The notes below the pieces were generated by a model, which was given only the letters and a program-made list of their open reading frames with translations, had not been told where the DNA came from and did not search any database. A stretch of DNA of 64,000 nucleotides from Pseudomonas fluorescens (GTDB lineage Bacteria > Pseudomonadota > Gammaproteobacteria > Pseudomonadales > Pseudomonadaceae): the NCBI RefSeq assembly GCF_001307155.1, contig NZ_CP012830.1:4772501-4836500 (forward strand), in the 5' to 3' direction. A program made the translations under genes and the position numbers. Positions 16,011 through 25,802 of the stretch are shown piece by piece (the first letter of the stretch is position 1; the number at the start of each line of letters is the position of its first letter).

Positions 16011-17834
16011 ATGACTGACCCGTTTGATCCAAGCGCCTTCCTTTCGACCGTCAGTGGGCGCCCCGGTGTGTATCGCATGTTCGACAGCGATGCGCGCCTG
16101 CTGTATGTGGGCAAAGCCAAGAACCTGAAGAAACGTCTGGCGAGTTATTTCCGCAAGACCGGTCTGGCACCCAAAACGGCTGCATTGGTTGGCCGGATTG
16201 CCCAAATTGAAACCACCATCACTGCCAACGAAACCGAAGCACTGCTGCTTGAGCAGACGCTGATCAAGGAATGGCGGCCGCCTTACAACATCCTCCTGCG
16301 AGACGACAAGTCCTATCCGTACGTATTTCTTTCGGATGGCGATTTTCCACGCCTGAGCATCCATCGCGGTGCGAAAAAGCTGAAGGGCAAGTACTTCGGT
16401 CCTTACCCGAGCGCCGGTGCGATTCGTGAAAGCCTGAGCCTGCTGCAAAAGACCTTTTTTGTTCGTCAGTGCGAAGACAGCTACTACAAGAACCGCACGC
16501 GACCTTGCCTGCAGTACCAGATCAAACGGTGCAAGGCACCTTGCGTTGGCCTGGTCGAACCGCAGGTGTACGCCGAGGATGTGCGTCACTCGGTGATGTT
16601 CCTCGAAGGTCGCAGCAATGCGCTGACAGACGAGCTGTCCGCAGGCATGGAGCAGGCGGCGAGTACCCTCGATTTCGAACGGGCGGCCGAGCTGCGGGAT
16701 CAGATTTCCCTGCTGCGCCGGGTGCAGGATCAACAGAGCATGGAAGGCGGAACGGGGGATGTCGACGTCATCGCGGCGTTCATCAACCCGGGCGGTGCCT
16801 GTGTTCATCTGATCAGTGTGCGTGGCGGACGGGTGCTGGGCAGCAAGAACTTTTTCCCACAGGTGGGTATTGAAGAAGATGTTGCCGAGGTGATGGCGGC
16901 GTTTCTTGGCCAGTACTTCATCAGCAGTCCCGAACGCGACTTGCCGAGCGAATTGATCGTCAATGTGGTCCACGAGGACTTTCCGACCCTGATCGCGGCC
17001 ATTGAAGAGCTGCGTGGTCGTGAGTTGACTATCAGCCATCGGGTCCGTGGTACGCGAGCACGCTGGCAGCAACTGGCCGTGACCAATGCCGAGCAGGCGC
17101 TCGGGGCGCGTCTGGCCAACCGTCAGCACGTTGCCGCACGGTTTGAAGCCTTGGCGCAAGTGCTTGACCTGGATGAGCCACCGCAACGGCTGGAATGCTA
17201 TGACATCAGTCACTCGAGCGGCGAAGCGACAGTGGCGTCTTGCGTGGTGTTTGGCCCCGAAGGACCGCTGAAGTCCGACTACCGCCGCTACAACATCGAA
17301 GGTGTCACACCGGGCGATGACTACGCGGCGATGCATCAGGCGCTGACTCGACGCTTCAGCAAGCTGAAGGACGGCGAGGGCAAGTTGCCGGACATCTTGC
17401 TGGTGGACGGCGGCAAGGGGCAGTTGTCCATGGCGCGTGATGTGCTCAACGAGTTGGCCGTGCCTGACCTGATTCTTCTGGGCGTGGCCAAGGGCGCGAC
17501 GCGCAAGGCCGGGTTTGAAACGCTGTATCTCAATGACGCCGCCCATGAGTTCACCTTGCGCGGGGATTCTCCGGCGCTGCACCTGATCCAGCAAATTCGC
17601 GATGAGGCTCACCGATTCGCCATTACCGGTCACCGCGCGCGACGTGGTAAAACCCGCCGCACTTCAACGCTTGAAGGCGTTGCCGGGGTAGGGCCGACAC
17701 GGCGGCGTGACCTGTTGAAACATTTTGGTGGATTGCAGGAGCTGTCTCGTGCAAGCATCGAAGAGATCGCCAAAGCACCGGGGATCAGTAAAAAGCTCGC
17801 TGAGTTGATTTATGCAAACCTGCACAGCGAGTAG
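16011..17834 (+). CDS. uvrC: excinuclease ABC subunit C
   Basis: Nucleotide excision repair: makes both incisions beside a UvrB-bound lesion. The 607 residues show the GIY-YIG 3'-nuclease at the N terminus (GVYRMFDSDARLLYVGKAKN, about 17-40), a cysteine-bearing region, the UVR helix pair near 200-235, the RNase H-like 5'-nuclease with ECYDISHSSGE and LLVDGGKGQ, and a C-terminal helix-hairpin-helix pair (GVGPTRRRDLLKHF; APGISKKLAELIY). Length is normal for the family. Second gene of the gacA operon. Confidence 0.97.
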   Translation: MTDPFDPSAFLSTVSGRPGVYRMFDSDARLLYVGKAKNLKKRLASYFRKTGLAPKTAALVGRIAQIETTITANETEALLLEQTLIKEWRPPYNILLRDDKSYPYVFLSDGDFPRLSIHRGAKKLKGKYFGPYPSAGAIRESLSLLQKTFFVRQCEDSYYKNRTRPCLQYQIKRCKAPCVGLVEPQVYAEDVRHSVMFLEGRSNALTDELSAGMEQAASTLDFERAAELRDQISLLRRVQDQQSMEGGTGDVDVIAAFINPGGACVHLISVRGGRVLGSKNFFPQVGIEEDVAEVMAAFLGQYFISSPERDLPSELIVNVVHEDFPTLIAAIEELRGRELTISHRVRGTRARWQQLAVTNAEQALGARLANRQHVAARFEALAQVLDLDEPPQRLECYDISHSSGEATVASCVVFGPEGPLKSDYRRYNIEGVTPGDDYAAMHQALTRRFSKLKDGEGKLPDILLVDGGKGQLSMARDVLNELAVPDLILLGVAKGATRKAGFETLYLNDAAHEFTLRGDSPALHLIQQIRDEAHRFAITGHRARRGKTRRTSTLEGVAGVGPTRRRDLLKHFGGLQELSRASIEEIAKAPGISKKLAELIYANLHSE

Positions 17835-17867
17835 AATGCCCAACTCACCTCGTAGCCAGTTGTGCCG

Positions 17868-18428
17868 ATGAATATCCCTAATCTGATCACCGTTCTACGC
17901 GTTCTACTTATTCCAATCTTCATTTTGCTGTTTTACCTGCCGTACCAATGGAGCTACCTGGCGTCCGCCTCGGTCTTCGCGTTCGCTGCGGCTACCGACT
18001 GGCTGGATGGCTATTTGGCCCGCCGCCTGGAACAAAGCACACCGTTCGGCGCATTTCTCGATCCGGTAGCCGACAAACTGATGGTCGCAGTGGCATTGGT
18101 GCTGCTGGTGCAAGAGCATGGCAACCTGTGGCTCACGCTGCCGGCTGCGGTGATCATCGGCCGTGAAATCGTCGTCTCCGCACTCAGAGAGTGGATGGCC
18201 GAACTGGGCGCGCGTGCGCATGTTGCCGTCTCGAACCTGGGCAAATGGAAAACCGCTGCGCAGATGCTGGCGCTGGTGATCCTGCTGGCCAATCCGTCGG
18301 ACTTCAGCTTTTGGGTTCTGGTGGGTTATACCTTGCTGATGGTCTCCGCAGGCCTGACGTTGTGGTCCATGGTGCAATATCTGCGTGCTGCCTGGCCGCA
18401 TCTGAAAACCGATGTAGAAAAAAAATAA
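17868..18428 (+). CDS. pgsA: CDP-diacylglycerol--glycerol-3-phosphate 3-phosphatidyltransferase
   Basis: Makes phosphatidylglycerol phosphate in the inner membrane, the committed step to phosphatidylglycerol and cardiolipin. The 186-residue protein has four to five membrane segments and the complete CDP-alcohol phosphotransferase motif: Asp44, Asp47-Gly48, Ala51-Arg52, Gly61, Asp65 and Asp69. MNIPNLITVLR is the standard N terminus; a GTG two codons earlier is an alternative. It follows uvrC by 33 bases and is the third gene of the operon. Confidence 0.96.
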   Translation: MNIPNLITVLRVLLIPIFILLFYLPYQWSYLASASVFAFAAATDWLDGYLARRLEQSTPFGAFLDPVADKLMVAVALVLLVQEHGNLWLTLPAAVIIGREIVVSALREWMAELGARAHVAVSNLGKWKTAAQMLALVILLANPSDFSFWVLVGYTLLMVSAGLTLWSMVQYLRAAWPHLKTDVEKK

Positions 18429-18448
18429 AACTTTTTTGAATCAAGGGG

Positions 18449-18476
18449 TTGACGAGACTTCCAAATTCTATAAAAT
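18449..18476 (+). promoter_or_regulatory. promoter of tRNA-Gly
   Basis: TTGACG at 18449 and TAAAAT at 18471 with a 16-base spacer, followed by a GC-rich start region typical of stable RNA genes, 16 bases before the tRNA. Confidence 0.6.
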
Positions 18477-18491
18477 GCGCCACACCAAGAC

Positions 18492-18567
<76 letters not shown>

Positions 18568-18577
18568 AATACAAAAA

Positions 18578-18607
18578 AACGCCACTCTATGAGTGGCGTT
18601 TTTTTTT
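18578..18607 (+). terminator. intrinsic terminator after tRNA-Gly
   Basis: Stem AACGCCACTC / GAGTGGCGTT with a 3-base loop followed by eight or more T; the A-run on the other side makes it bidirectional. Confidence 0.9.
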
Positions 18608-18611
18608 GTGC

Positions 18612-18971
18612 GTTATCTTATTGGTACGTCCATTCGCAACGTAAAAAACCTCGTAAAAATTACAGCCTCAAGGACATGGATGGCTTGCACCTATTCGTCA
18701 GCTCGAAGGGTGCCAAGAGCTGGCATTTTCGTTTTAACTGGCTGGGTAAACCGGCTCGCATTTCCTTGGGAATGTATCCGGAAATAAGCCTTAAAGACGC
18801 TAGGCTGGCACGCGATCAAGTACGAGCCTTGGTTGCCAAGGGCGCTGACCCTCGCGCAGCTTGAAGAGAGGATCGTTTTACCGCTTTGGCGGCTGATGAG
18901 AACTCCTTTACAGCGGTCTTCCTCGCATGGCGAACCTTCAAGGCAGTCACACTGAAGCTGGGACGCCCTTG
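18612..18971 (+). pseudogene. P4-type tyrosine integrase remnant at tRNA-Gly
   Basis: Only the N-terminal arm-binding domain and the beginning of the core-binding domain survive, in three frames. First TSIRNVK, then after a shift in the A-run near 18640 KNYSLKDMDGLHLFVSSKGA continuing to LARDQVRALVAKGADPRAA and a stop at 18864; then, in a third frame, SFTAVFLAWRTFKAVTLKLG ending at 18971. The order and wording match DUF4102-type integrases of genomic islands. The catalytic domain is gone. Position and orientation next to the tRNA 3' end are as for an island integrase. Confidence 0.8.
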
Positions 18972-19012
18972 ATGGATTGATGAGGGGTAGAGGACGTTGA
19001 GTCCGGTGCTGA

Positions 19013-19225
19013 CAGGCGGTTGTTGGTTACAAAGTCAGCTGCCCACTGTGCAAAGGCGTCTTCCCCATAGCTGAGGGCAGCAGCACCTACACGGTGGGCG
19101 GAATTGCTGTGGCGCTGGACGGTATGAAAACCGCCTGTGGTGCCAGCCTGATCGCCAGTGATCCGAAGGGGGCTGTGATCAGCTGGCAGCCAAGCACTTC
19201 AAGGCGGGGTATCCGACTGTTGTGA
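19013..19225 (+). pseudogene. fragment of a PAAR-domain protein
   Basis: An open stretch of 70 codons without start, between TGA at 19010 and TGA at 19223. It reads VSCPLCKGVFPIAEGSSTYT, then GGIAVALDGMKTACGASLIA; the cysteines and DGMKTACGA are hallmark PAAR features of type VI secretion spike-tip proteins. The N-terminal PAAR repeat and any effector domain are missing. Probably left over from the same decayed island as the integrase. Confidence 0.7.
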
Positions 19226-19536
19226 CTACTCGATGTCGTGCAAACGTAATCACAGGACGAACGAGAATACAGTGAACACCCCCGCCTGGGCAGGCACAAG
19301 GCGATGAGTTGATTGAGTAGATCGAATAGGCCGGGGCGCCAAATGAAATGTAACCGGTTTTTAAGGGGGTATAGTTTGTGTTATCAGCTGTGGCCACAGC
19401 CTTGTCCCCTATGCAAAGGGGCGTTTCCCAGCGACGGCCACAGTGATCTACCCGACTACGATGTATGTCTCCGGTGAGCCTACCCCCCGACGCTGATCGC
19501 TTAGGGGCGGATGAATAACCTCTTGAATCACAACAA
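19226..19536. other. gene-free stretch at island remnant edge
   Basis: No convincing gene, RNA or repeat was found. GC content is lower than in the flanks and one plus-strand frame of about 38 codons is open around 19380-19495, but without start signal or recognised family. Probably degraded island DNA. Confidence 0.5.
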
Positions 19537-21051
19537 CTAGTTCTTCACCGTTTCCTCAAGACTAAAACGTCCCAACGGATTTTGCTGGAAGTGTTCGATG
19601 TTTTTGCGCGAAACGTTGATGTACGGGCTGTAGTAGAGGTCGATCCAGTTGACGTCCTGCTTGGCCATCGTCTGCAGGTCGGTATACATCTGCTTGCGTT
19701 TGCTCGGGTCCACTTCGACTCGTGCGGTAGCGACCAGATCCTTGACCTTGTCGTTCTTGTAGCGGGTCATGTAATTCATGTTGGTGTCGTGCCCCAGAAC
19801 GAAGGTGGTCTTCTGGTCCGGATCAAGGATGTCGTTGGTCCAGTACATCACGGACAGATCGTAATCGCCGTCGATCAGCATTTGCCAGCTCTGGGTCGGG
19901 TCGACTTTCTGCAAGGTGACAGTCACCCCCGCTGCTGCGAGTTGCTGCTGAACCAGGACGGCGATCTGCTCATCGGCCTCGTTGCCAGCGTTGACTACAT
20001 AGTTGAGCTTCAGGCGTGAAGCGCCAGCATCCGCCAACATTTTTTTTGCTTTTTCCGGGTTATACGGGCGCTGCAGATTATCGGCATTGTGATAAAGCGC
20101 ACCTTTAGGGATATATGAATAAGCCACTTGGCCATGGCCGAAAGTCACGGTATCGACCAGGGACTTTTTGTTGATTGCAAGATCCAGTGCTTGGCGCACT
20201 TCAGGCTTGGCCAGCAGTCCGTGTTCATGATTGATCAATAAGTGATCTTCCCGGGTGGAGGGGTTCATGTGCACGACCAGGTTGGAGTCCTTCTTCAGGG
20301 TTTCGACGCGGGAGAAGGGGACGAAGATTGCCGAGTCCAGTTCGCCTGCCTGTACCTTCAGCATCCGCGTATTGTCATCCGGTATGGAGATCCACTCCAC
20401 GCCATCCAGACTGACTTTGTCGGCCTGCCAGAAGTTGGGATTCTTCTCCAGTACGACGCGATCCCCGCGCAACCACTCTTTGACGGTAAAGGCACCGGAC
20501 GCAACAGGCTCCTGGGCGTAGGCCTCCTCACCCATTTTTTCCATGGCTTTCTGCGATAGGATGGAAACATTGGGTAATGCCAGTTGCGAGAGGAACGGCA
20601 CAGAAGGGGTTTTGAGCGTCACTACCAGCGTCTGTGGGTCGATCGCTTCAGCTTTGTCGATAATCTTGTAAGAGTCGCTCCATAGCGACCCTTTGTTGTC
20701 GCGAATGCGCAATAGGCTGAACACCGCATCGCTGGCGGTAATCGGTGAGCCGTCGGAGAACTTGGCCGAGCGCAGCTTGAAGGTGTAGATCAGGCCGTCA
20801 TCGGAAATTTTCCAACTTTCAGCCAACCCCGGTACCAGCTTGGTACCCGCGTTGTCGACACGCACTAACACATCATAAACATTGGAGAACACCCAGTTAT
20901 CACGGTTCTGTGCGCTTTTGATCGGGTCGAAGGTTGTGCTTTCTTCACGGCAACCGATGGTCAGTACGCCTGCCGCCTGGGAGACACCGGCTGCAAGTGT
21001 GCAAGCAGCCAGCGTAGCGGCGGTCAACAGTTTCAGATGTTTCGATTTCAT
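19537..21051 (-). CDS. periplasmic oligopeptide-binding protein (DppA-like)
   Basis: Family-5 solute-binding protein of 504 residues with a signal peptide (MKSKHLKLLTAATLAACTLA up to SQA-AG). Conserved SBP_bac_5 blocks are present: PGLAESWKISDDGLIYTFKLR split over 75-95, FSDGSPITASDAVFSL and EVRQALDLAINKKSLVD. It is the last gene of the six-gene operon that starts with the iminopeptidase-like hydrolase at 25727, and begins 32 bases after the second ATPase. In the plant-responsive PipR system of Pseudomonas sp. GM79 a peptide-type transporter of this class is reported to be needed for signal response; ligand here is unproven. Confidence 0.9.
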   Translation of the reverse strand: MKSKHLKLLTAATLAACTLAAGVSQAAGVLTIGCREESTTFDPIKSAQNRDNWVFSNVYDVLVRVDNAGTKLVPGLAESWKISDDGLIYTFKLRSAKFSDGSPITASDAVFSLLRIRDNKGSLWSDSYKIIDKAEAIDPQTLVVTLKTPSVPFLSQLALPNVSILSQKAMEKMGEEAYAQEPVASGAFTVKEWLRGDRVVLEKNPNFWQADKVSLDGVEWISIPDDNTRMLKVQAGELDSAIFVPFSRVETLKKDSNLVVHMNPSTREDHLLINHEHGLLAKPEVRQALDLAINKKSLVDTVTFGHGQVAYSYIPKGALYHNADNLQRPYNPEKAKKMLADAGASRLKLNYVVNAGNEADEQIAVLVQQQLAAAGVTVTLQKVDPTQSWQMLIDGDYDLSVMYWTNDILDPDQKTTFVLGHDTNMNYMTRYKNDKVKDLVATARVEVDPSKRKQMYTDLQTMAKQDVNWIDLYYSPYINVSRKNIEHFQQNPLGRFSLEETVKN

Positions 21052-21083
21052 GGTCAAAATCCTTCTTGATGAATGTGTTGGTT

Positions 21084-22055
21084 CTATAACAACGGCTCTC
21101 CGAGCACGCAGCTGTAGCGGTGCCCCTTGAGGTTATGGGTTGGCGCGAGCGTTTCGGCGCAGATGGGTTGCGCATGCTGGCAGCGTGGGTGAAAGGCGCA
21201 ACCGGATGGACGATTCAAAGGACTGGGCGGCTCACCCGGCAGGGGCATGCTCGGCAACGGGCGAGTCGGATTGATGTTCGGAATGGACTGGATCAATGCG
21301 ACGGTATAAGGATGGCGCGGGGAGCTGAATACGGCCTCCACTGGGCCCTCTTCAACGATCTGGCCGAGGTACATTACCGCTACTCGATCACACAATCGCT
21401 GAATGATCGCCAGGTCGTGGGCGATGAACAGAATCGCCAGGTTCATGCGCTGGCGCAGCTCCAGCAGCAGGTTGATGATCTGCCCCTGGATGGAAACATC
21501 CAGAGCGGCCACGCATTCGTCGGCGATGATCAGCCGCGGCTCGATGGCCAGCGCCCGGGCAATACCTACACGTTGGCATTGGCCACCACTCAACGAGCCG
21601 GGCTTGCGGCTGGCCAGCTCCGACCGCAGACCGACCTGTGTCAGCAATTCATCGACTCGGCGGGGAATCAGTGGTGTAGCGACCTTGCGTTGCACCCGCA
21701 GTACTTCAGCAATGGTTTCACCGATGCTCAGCCGCGGATTAAGGGCAGCATAAGGGTCCTGGAATATCATGGCGGTCTCGCGCCGCAGCCGTTCGATGTT
21801 GATCTTCCCGCCTAGGGCCATGTCGACCCCATCGAACAGTACTTGCCCGGCGGCAATATCATTGAGGCGCAAGATGGCCCGGCCAAGGCTGCTCTTGCCA
21901 CTGCCCGACTCCCCCACCAACCCAAGAACTTCCCCTGCGGCCAGACTCAGCGATACACCGTTGACTGCATTCACCCATTGCCTGTTCATCTTGAACAGGC
22001 CACTGCCGGGAGCGGCGAAGCGCACCTGCAGATCCTTCACTTGCAACAGCGTCAT
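21084..22055 (-). CDS. oligopeptide ABC transporter ATPase (DppF-like)
   Basis: ATPase of the peptide importer, 323 residues: Walker A GESGSGKS near 45, signature LSGGQCQRVGIARAL, Walker B LIIADECVAALD and the C-terminal oligopeptide-transporter extension with CAFHPRCQHAQPIC, a cysteine-rich segment that can hold an Fe-S cluster in Dpp/Opp ATPases. In the Walker B region ECVAALD replaces the usual EPVSALD, a mild deviation that keeps the catalytic Glu. ATGA overlap with the upstream ATPase gene. Confidence 0.92.
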   Translation of the reverse strand: MTLLQVKDLQVRFAAPGSGLFKMNRQWVNAVNGVSLSLAAGEVLGLVGESGSGKSSLGRAILRLNDIAAGQVLFDGVDMALGGKINIERLRRETAMIFQDPYAALNPRLSIGETIAEVLRVQRKVATPLIPRRVDELLTQVGLRSELASRKPGSLSGGQCQRVGIARALAIEPRLIIADECVAALDVSIQGQIINLLLELRQRMNLAILFIAHDLAIIQRLCDRVAVMYLGQIVEEGPVEAVFSSPRHPYTVALIQSIPNINPTRPLPSMPLPGEPPSPLNRPSGCAFHPRCQHAQPICAETLAPTHNLKGHRYSCVLGEPLL

Positions 22056-23038
22056 AACTGACCTGCCGCAGTCAGCGGGTAATGGCAGGCTACCCGCTGC
22101 CCCTCAGCCATGATTTGTAAATCCGGCAACAACATCGTGCATTGGCTGCCTTGCTGCAGGCAGCGTGGATTGAAGCTGCAACCGGAGGGCAACGCATCCA
22201 GCAGAGGAGGCTGGCCGGCGATGGTCCTGAGCATGGCATGGCCGACGCTGGAGGCGGGTTGGCAGTCGATCAGGCCGGCCGTATAGGGATGCCGCGGTCG
22301 AACCAGTAGTTCATGCTTGCTACCGTGCTCGCAGAGCCGACCGGCATACATCACTGCGATGGAATCACAGGTCTGGGCGACGACACCCAAGTCATGGGTG
22401 ATCAAGATGATCGACAAACCGCGTTGGTCGCGCAAGTCCAGTAGCAGGCGCAGAATTTGTGCCTGCACAGTGACATCCAGAGCGGTGGTCGGCTCGTCAG
22501 CGATTAGCACCTGGGGGTTGCAAGCCAATGCCACAGCGATCATCGCCCGCTGACGCATGCCGCCGGAAAACTCATGGGCATAACTGTCGACCCGCCGCGG
22601 CGGGTCGGGAATGCCCACTTGACGCAGCACCTCGATGGCCTGTGCCCGCGCTTCACGTTTGGACGCGCCCTGATGCAGGCGAATACCCTCGCCAATCTGC
22701 TCACCGATACGCATTAACGGATCAAGGTGACTGCTGGGATTCTGAAAAATCATCCCCAACCGTCGACCACGTATGGCGCGCATTCCGGCTTCGTCCAGCT
22801 GTAACAGATTCTTACCGGCAAGCTGCACGGCCTTGCCCTGGACCCGCAGGCTTGGCGATGGCAGCAGACGCATCAAGGCGCGGCAGGCCATAGTCTTGCC
22901 TGAACCGCTTTCGCCGACTAGACCGAGGATTTCGCCTTCGGCCAGGTCAAACGACAAGCGATCTACCAGAGTGACGTCGCGCTCACCGTTATGGGCGATC
23001 ACGCTGAGCTCCTCGACGTGCAGCGCCGGTGTACTCAT
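22052..23038 (-). CDS. oligopeptide ABC transporter ATPase (DppD-like)
   Basis: First ATPase of the importer, 328 residues: Walker A GESGSGKT near 41, FSGGMRQRAMIAVAL signature, LIADEPTTALD Walker B, ITHDLGV switch and the C-terminal CSFNPRCLQQGSQC cysteine cluster. Start MSTPALHVEEL was chosen because it overlaps the permease stop by ATGA, like the other junctions in the operon. Confidence 0.92.
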   Translation of the reverse strand: MSTPALHVEELSVIAHNGERDVTLVDRLSFDLAEGEILGLVGESGSGKTMACRALMRLLPSPSLRVQGKAVQLAGKNLLQLDEAGMRAIRGRRLGMIFQNPSSHLDPLMRIGEQIGEGIRLHQGASKREARAQAIEVLRQVGIPDPPRRVDSYAHEFSGGMRQRAMIAVALACNPQVLIADEPTTALDVTVQAQILRLLLDLRDQRGLSIILITHDLGVVAQTCDSIAVMYAGRLCEHGSKHELLVRPRHPYTAGLIDCQPASSVGHAMLRTIAGQPPLLDALPSGCSFNPRCLQQGSQCTMLLPDLQIMAEGQRVACHYPLTAAGQL

Positions 23039-23892
23039 GAGCGCTCTCCGAGGTGTTCGGCAACACCGTCGGCCAGCAGGCTGAAACCCATTGCCAGGGT
23101 GACGATCGCCAGCCCAGGGAAGGTGCAGATCCACCAGGCACTGGTGATAAAACTCTGACCTTCAGCGACCATCGTACCCCACTCGGCGGTAGGTGGCTGA
23201 ACCCCTAAACCGAGGTAACTGACCGCTGCACCGTTGAGCAACACCAGCACCGCATCGGACATGGAAAACACGATCGAGCCGAATAAGGCGTTGGGCAGCA
23301 GATGCCGAAACAGAATGCGTCCATGGCCGAACCCCAGGCTTTTCGCTGCCAAGGCGAAATCGCTTTCCTTGAGCACCAGGATCTGTGAACGGATCAACCG
23401 TGCATAGGACACCCAGCCCACTAAGGCCATAGCAACGTAGAAGCTGCTCAAGCCTGGCCCGAGAATGGCCATGATTGACAACATCAGCACCAAAAAGGGG
23501 AAGGCCAGGATGATATCGATCAGGCGCATGCAGATCGTGTCGAAGCGGCCACCGATATAGCCGGAGAGTGCTCCAATACAGGTGCCGATCAGGAAAGGGA
23601 AAACCACTCCTATAACCGATATCTGCAGGTCGATGCGGGCTCCCCAGATCACTCGGGAAAGAATGTCACGGCCGAAATTATCCGTGCCGAACGGATGCAC
23701 CAGACTCGGCGCCAGCAAGCGGATATCGGTGTTCTGGGCGATCGGATCGAAAGGCGCGACCCATGGTGCGAAGAGCGCCAGCAACAGCCAGCCAAATAGA
23801 ATCACCAGCCCCGACGCGATAGCCAGACGGCCGTTGCGCACGCTGAAACGCAGGCGCAAGCACCAGCCTGGAATCATGACCTGGCTGCTCAT
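23035..23892 (-). CDS. oligopeptide ABC transporter permease (DppC-like)
   Basis: Inner-membrane channel subunit of 285 residues with an N-terminal anchor near 24-46 and five BPD_transp_1 segments; GTDNFGRDILSRVIWGARIDL (in two parts) and the EAA loop FALAAKSLGFGHGRILFRHL are typical for DppC/OppC. Overlaps both neighbours by ATGA. Confidence 0.92.
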   Translation of the reverse strand: MSSQVMIPGWCLRLRFSVRNGRLAIASGLVILFGWLLLALFAPWVAPFDPIAQNTDIRLLAPSLVHPFGTDNFGRDILSRVIWGARIDLQISVIGVVFPFLIGTCIGALSGYIGGRFDTICMRLIDIILAFPFLVLMLSIMAILGPGLSSFYVAMALVGWVSYARLIRSQILVLKESDFALAAKSLGFGHGRILFRHLLPNALFGSIVFSMSDAVLVLLNGAAVSYLGLGVQPPTAEWGTMVAEGQSFITSAWWICTFPGLAIVTLAMGFSLLADGVAEHLGERS

Positions 23893-24836
23893 CGCATGTT
23901 CACCCGCGGATCGATCGCCACCGTTACCACGTCGGCTAGGAAGTTGACTACCACGGTGGCACAGGCCAGCACCATGGCGACTCCCTGCACCACCATGTAG
24001 TCACGGGTGAAAATGCCACGCACCAGCAATTGGCCGATACCGGGAATGGCGAACAGACTTTCAATGACTACCGTACCGCTGATCAACCAGCCGATATTCA
24101 CCGCCAGCAGGTTGATCGCTGGCACCAGCGAGTTGGGCAGCACGTGTCGCCGAAATACCGCCCCCTCGGGCAAGCCGCGAGCCCGAGCCGCGGTGACATG
24201 ATCGGCCTGTAACTCCATGAGCATACTGGCTCGCAGGTTGCGCACCAGAACCGCGGACAGCGCCAAGGCAATAGTCAGGCACGGCAGGAGCATGTGATGC
24301 AGCTTGTCCAGCCAGGTACGTCCATAACCCGAGACCGGAAACAACCCCAGTTGCACACTGAACAGCAGTATCAACATGATTCCCAGCCAAAACGCCGGCA
24401 TCCCAAGGCCGGCGGTGGTGAACAGACGAATCAGGCTATCGCTCCAACCGCCTTTGTTGCGTGCGGCCACCGTTGCCAGAGGCACGGCGATCAGTAACGC
24501 CAGCAACACGCTGCCCAGCACCAGGAACAGGGTGGGTTCAATGCGGGTGCTGATCAATTTTAGGGCATCGACCTTATAGAGCAGCGATTGGCCGAGGTCA
24601 CCCTTCAACAGGTTCTTGAGAAAGAAGAAATATTGCATCCACAGCGGCTGATCGAGACCGTACTGAGCACGAATCCTGATCAGCGCATCCGGCGTGCTGC
24701 GTGAGCCCAAGAGTGCCCGAGCCGGGTCGCCAGGAATCGAACGCACGAGCACAAAGGTGATCACGCTGATCCCAAACAGCACCGGTAACAACTGCAGCGG
24801 ACGGGACAGGATGAAACGATAGCGCGCCAGATTCAT
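23889..24836 (-). CDS. oligopeptide ABC transporter permease (DppB-like)
   Basis: Channel subunit of 315 residues: N-terminal anchor (LQLLPVLFGISVITFVLV), periplasmic part with GDLGQSLLY, and the EAA loop DHVTAARARGLPEGAVFRRH. It starts 3 bases after the hydrolase stop, so the hydrolase and the transporter form one transcription unit. Confidence 0.92.
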   Translation of the reverse strand: MNLARYRFILSRPLQLLPVLFGISVITFVLVRSIPGDPARALLGSRSTPDALIRIRAQYGLDQPLWMQYFFFLKNLLKGDLGQSLLYKVDALKLISTRIEPTLFLVLGSVLLALLIAVPLATVAARNKGGWSDSLIRLFTTAGLGMPAFWLGIMLILLFSVQLGLFPVSGYGRTWLDKLHHMLLPCLTIALALSAVLVRNLRASMLMELQADHVTAARARGLPEGAVFRRHVLPNSLVPAINLLAVNIGWLISGTVVIESLFAIPGIGQLLVRGIFTRDYMVVQGVAMVLACATVVVNFLADVVTVAIDPRVNMR

Positions 24837-24839
24837 TGG

Positions 24840-25727
24840 CTAGCTCCGATGGCGCTGCAGGAAGTCCAGTAACACCGGGAAATAGGCTTGAGGCTCTTCG
24901 TAGAACGGCATATGGCTGCTATTGGGGAAAACATGCAGCTCGGCATCCTTGAGCGCCATTTTCATACGCATCGCGCAGGCCGGCGTCTGTTCGTCATGCT
25001 GGCCGGTAGTGATCAGCACCGGCATGTCGAAATCGACCATCTGCTCGATGCGGTTCCAGTTCTTGAGATTGCCGGTGTAGAGAAACTCGTTAGGGCCCTG
25101 CATCGTCACGTAAGGCCCCATGTTCCAGTTACTCAGAGAGCGTGCCAACGGCGCAGGCCATTCGTCCAGGCGACAGACATGGCGATAGTTGAGCAGTGTG
25201 ATGGCCGCCTGGTATTGGGGATGGTTGAGGGTGCCCAAGGCTTCATGGCGTTGCATCATCGCCACAGTTTCGCTGCCTAGGGCACCGCGCAGACGCTCCA
25301 GTTCCTGGGACAAGTGCGGGATATCGCCGGCGGTATTTTCCAGAATCAGGGTTTTCACCGACTGGGGGTGATGAATGGCATATTCGATCGCCAACCAGCC
25401 GCCCCATGAGTGCCCAAGCAGGTGTATTACGCCCAGATCGAGGGCTTCGCGGACGGTTTCCACCTCCGCGACATAACGCGTAATGTCCCACAGAGATTTG
25501 TCGACAGGCTTGGCCGATGCACCAGTGCCTAGTTGATCAAAGGCGATGACGCGCAAGCCCTTGTCCTTGAGCCAACCGTGAGCATCACGTAGGTAATCGC
25601 AAGGCAAGCCCGGGCCGCCATTGAGGCAGAACAGCACCTCATGGCCGTCACCGAAGCCATAAACCGCCAGATTGTGGCCATCAACCTCCACGGTATATCG
25701 CTGGTCCGGCTCGATTTCACGCCACAT
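24840..25727 (-). CDS. proline iminopeptidase-like alpha/beta hydrolase, operon head
   Basis: Serine hydrolase of 295 residues in the proline iminopeptidase family (peptidase S33). The nucleophile is Ser107 in LLGHSWGGW; FDQLGTG and the C-terminal NSSHMPFYEEP (catalytic His) are typical. The oxyanion motif HGGPG is changed to NGGPG (36-40). No signal peptide. Good GGGAGAG site before MWREIEP. It opens the transporter operon and diverges from the LuxR-family regulator; a second hydrolase of the same family lies on the regulator's other side. This is the layout of the pipR-pipA loci of plant-associated pseudomonads. A role in cleaving a plant-derived amide signal or its imported form is inference. 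Confidence 0.87.
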   Translation of the reverse strand: MWREIEPDQRYTVEVDGHNLAVYGFGDGHEVLFCLNGGPGLPCDYLRDAHGWLKDKGLRVIAFDQLGTGASAKPVDKSLWDITRYVAEVETVREALDLGVIHLLGHSWGGWLAIEYAIHHPQSVKTLILENTAGDIPHLSQELERLRGALGSETVAMMQRHEALGTLNHPQYQAAITLLNYRHVCRLDEWPAPLARSLSNWNMGPYVTMQGPNEFLYTGNLKNWNRIEQMVDFDMPVLITTGQHDEQTPACAMRMKMALKDAELHVFPNSSHMPFYEEPQAYFPVLLDFLQRHRS

Positions 25728-25802
25728 TGTTACTCTCCCTGTCAAATGTCAGCCGTGCCGGGTATACGACGCCGTCGTCCCAATTCTACTGGAGGAACCG
25801 AG

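Noticed and set aside
15981..17633. 550-codon open frame antisense to uvrC
   Set aside because: Complete overlap with a well-supported uvrC and no recognisable motif.
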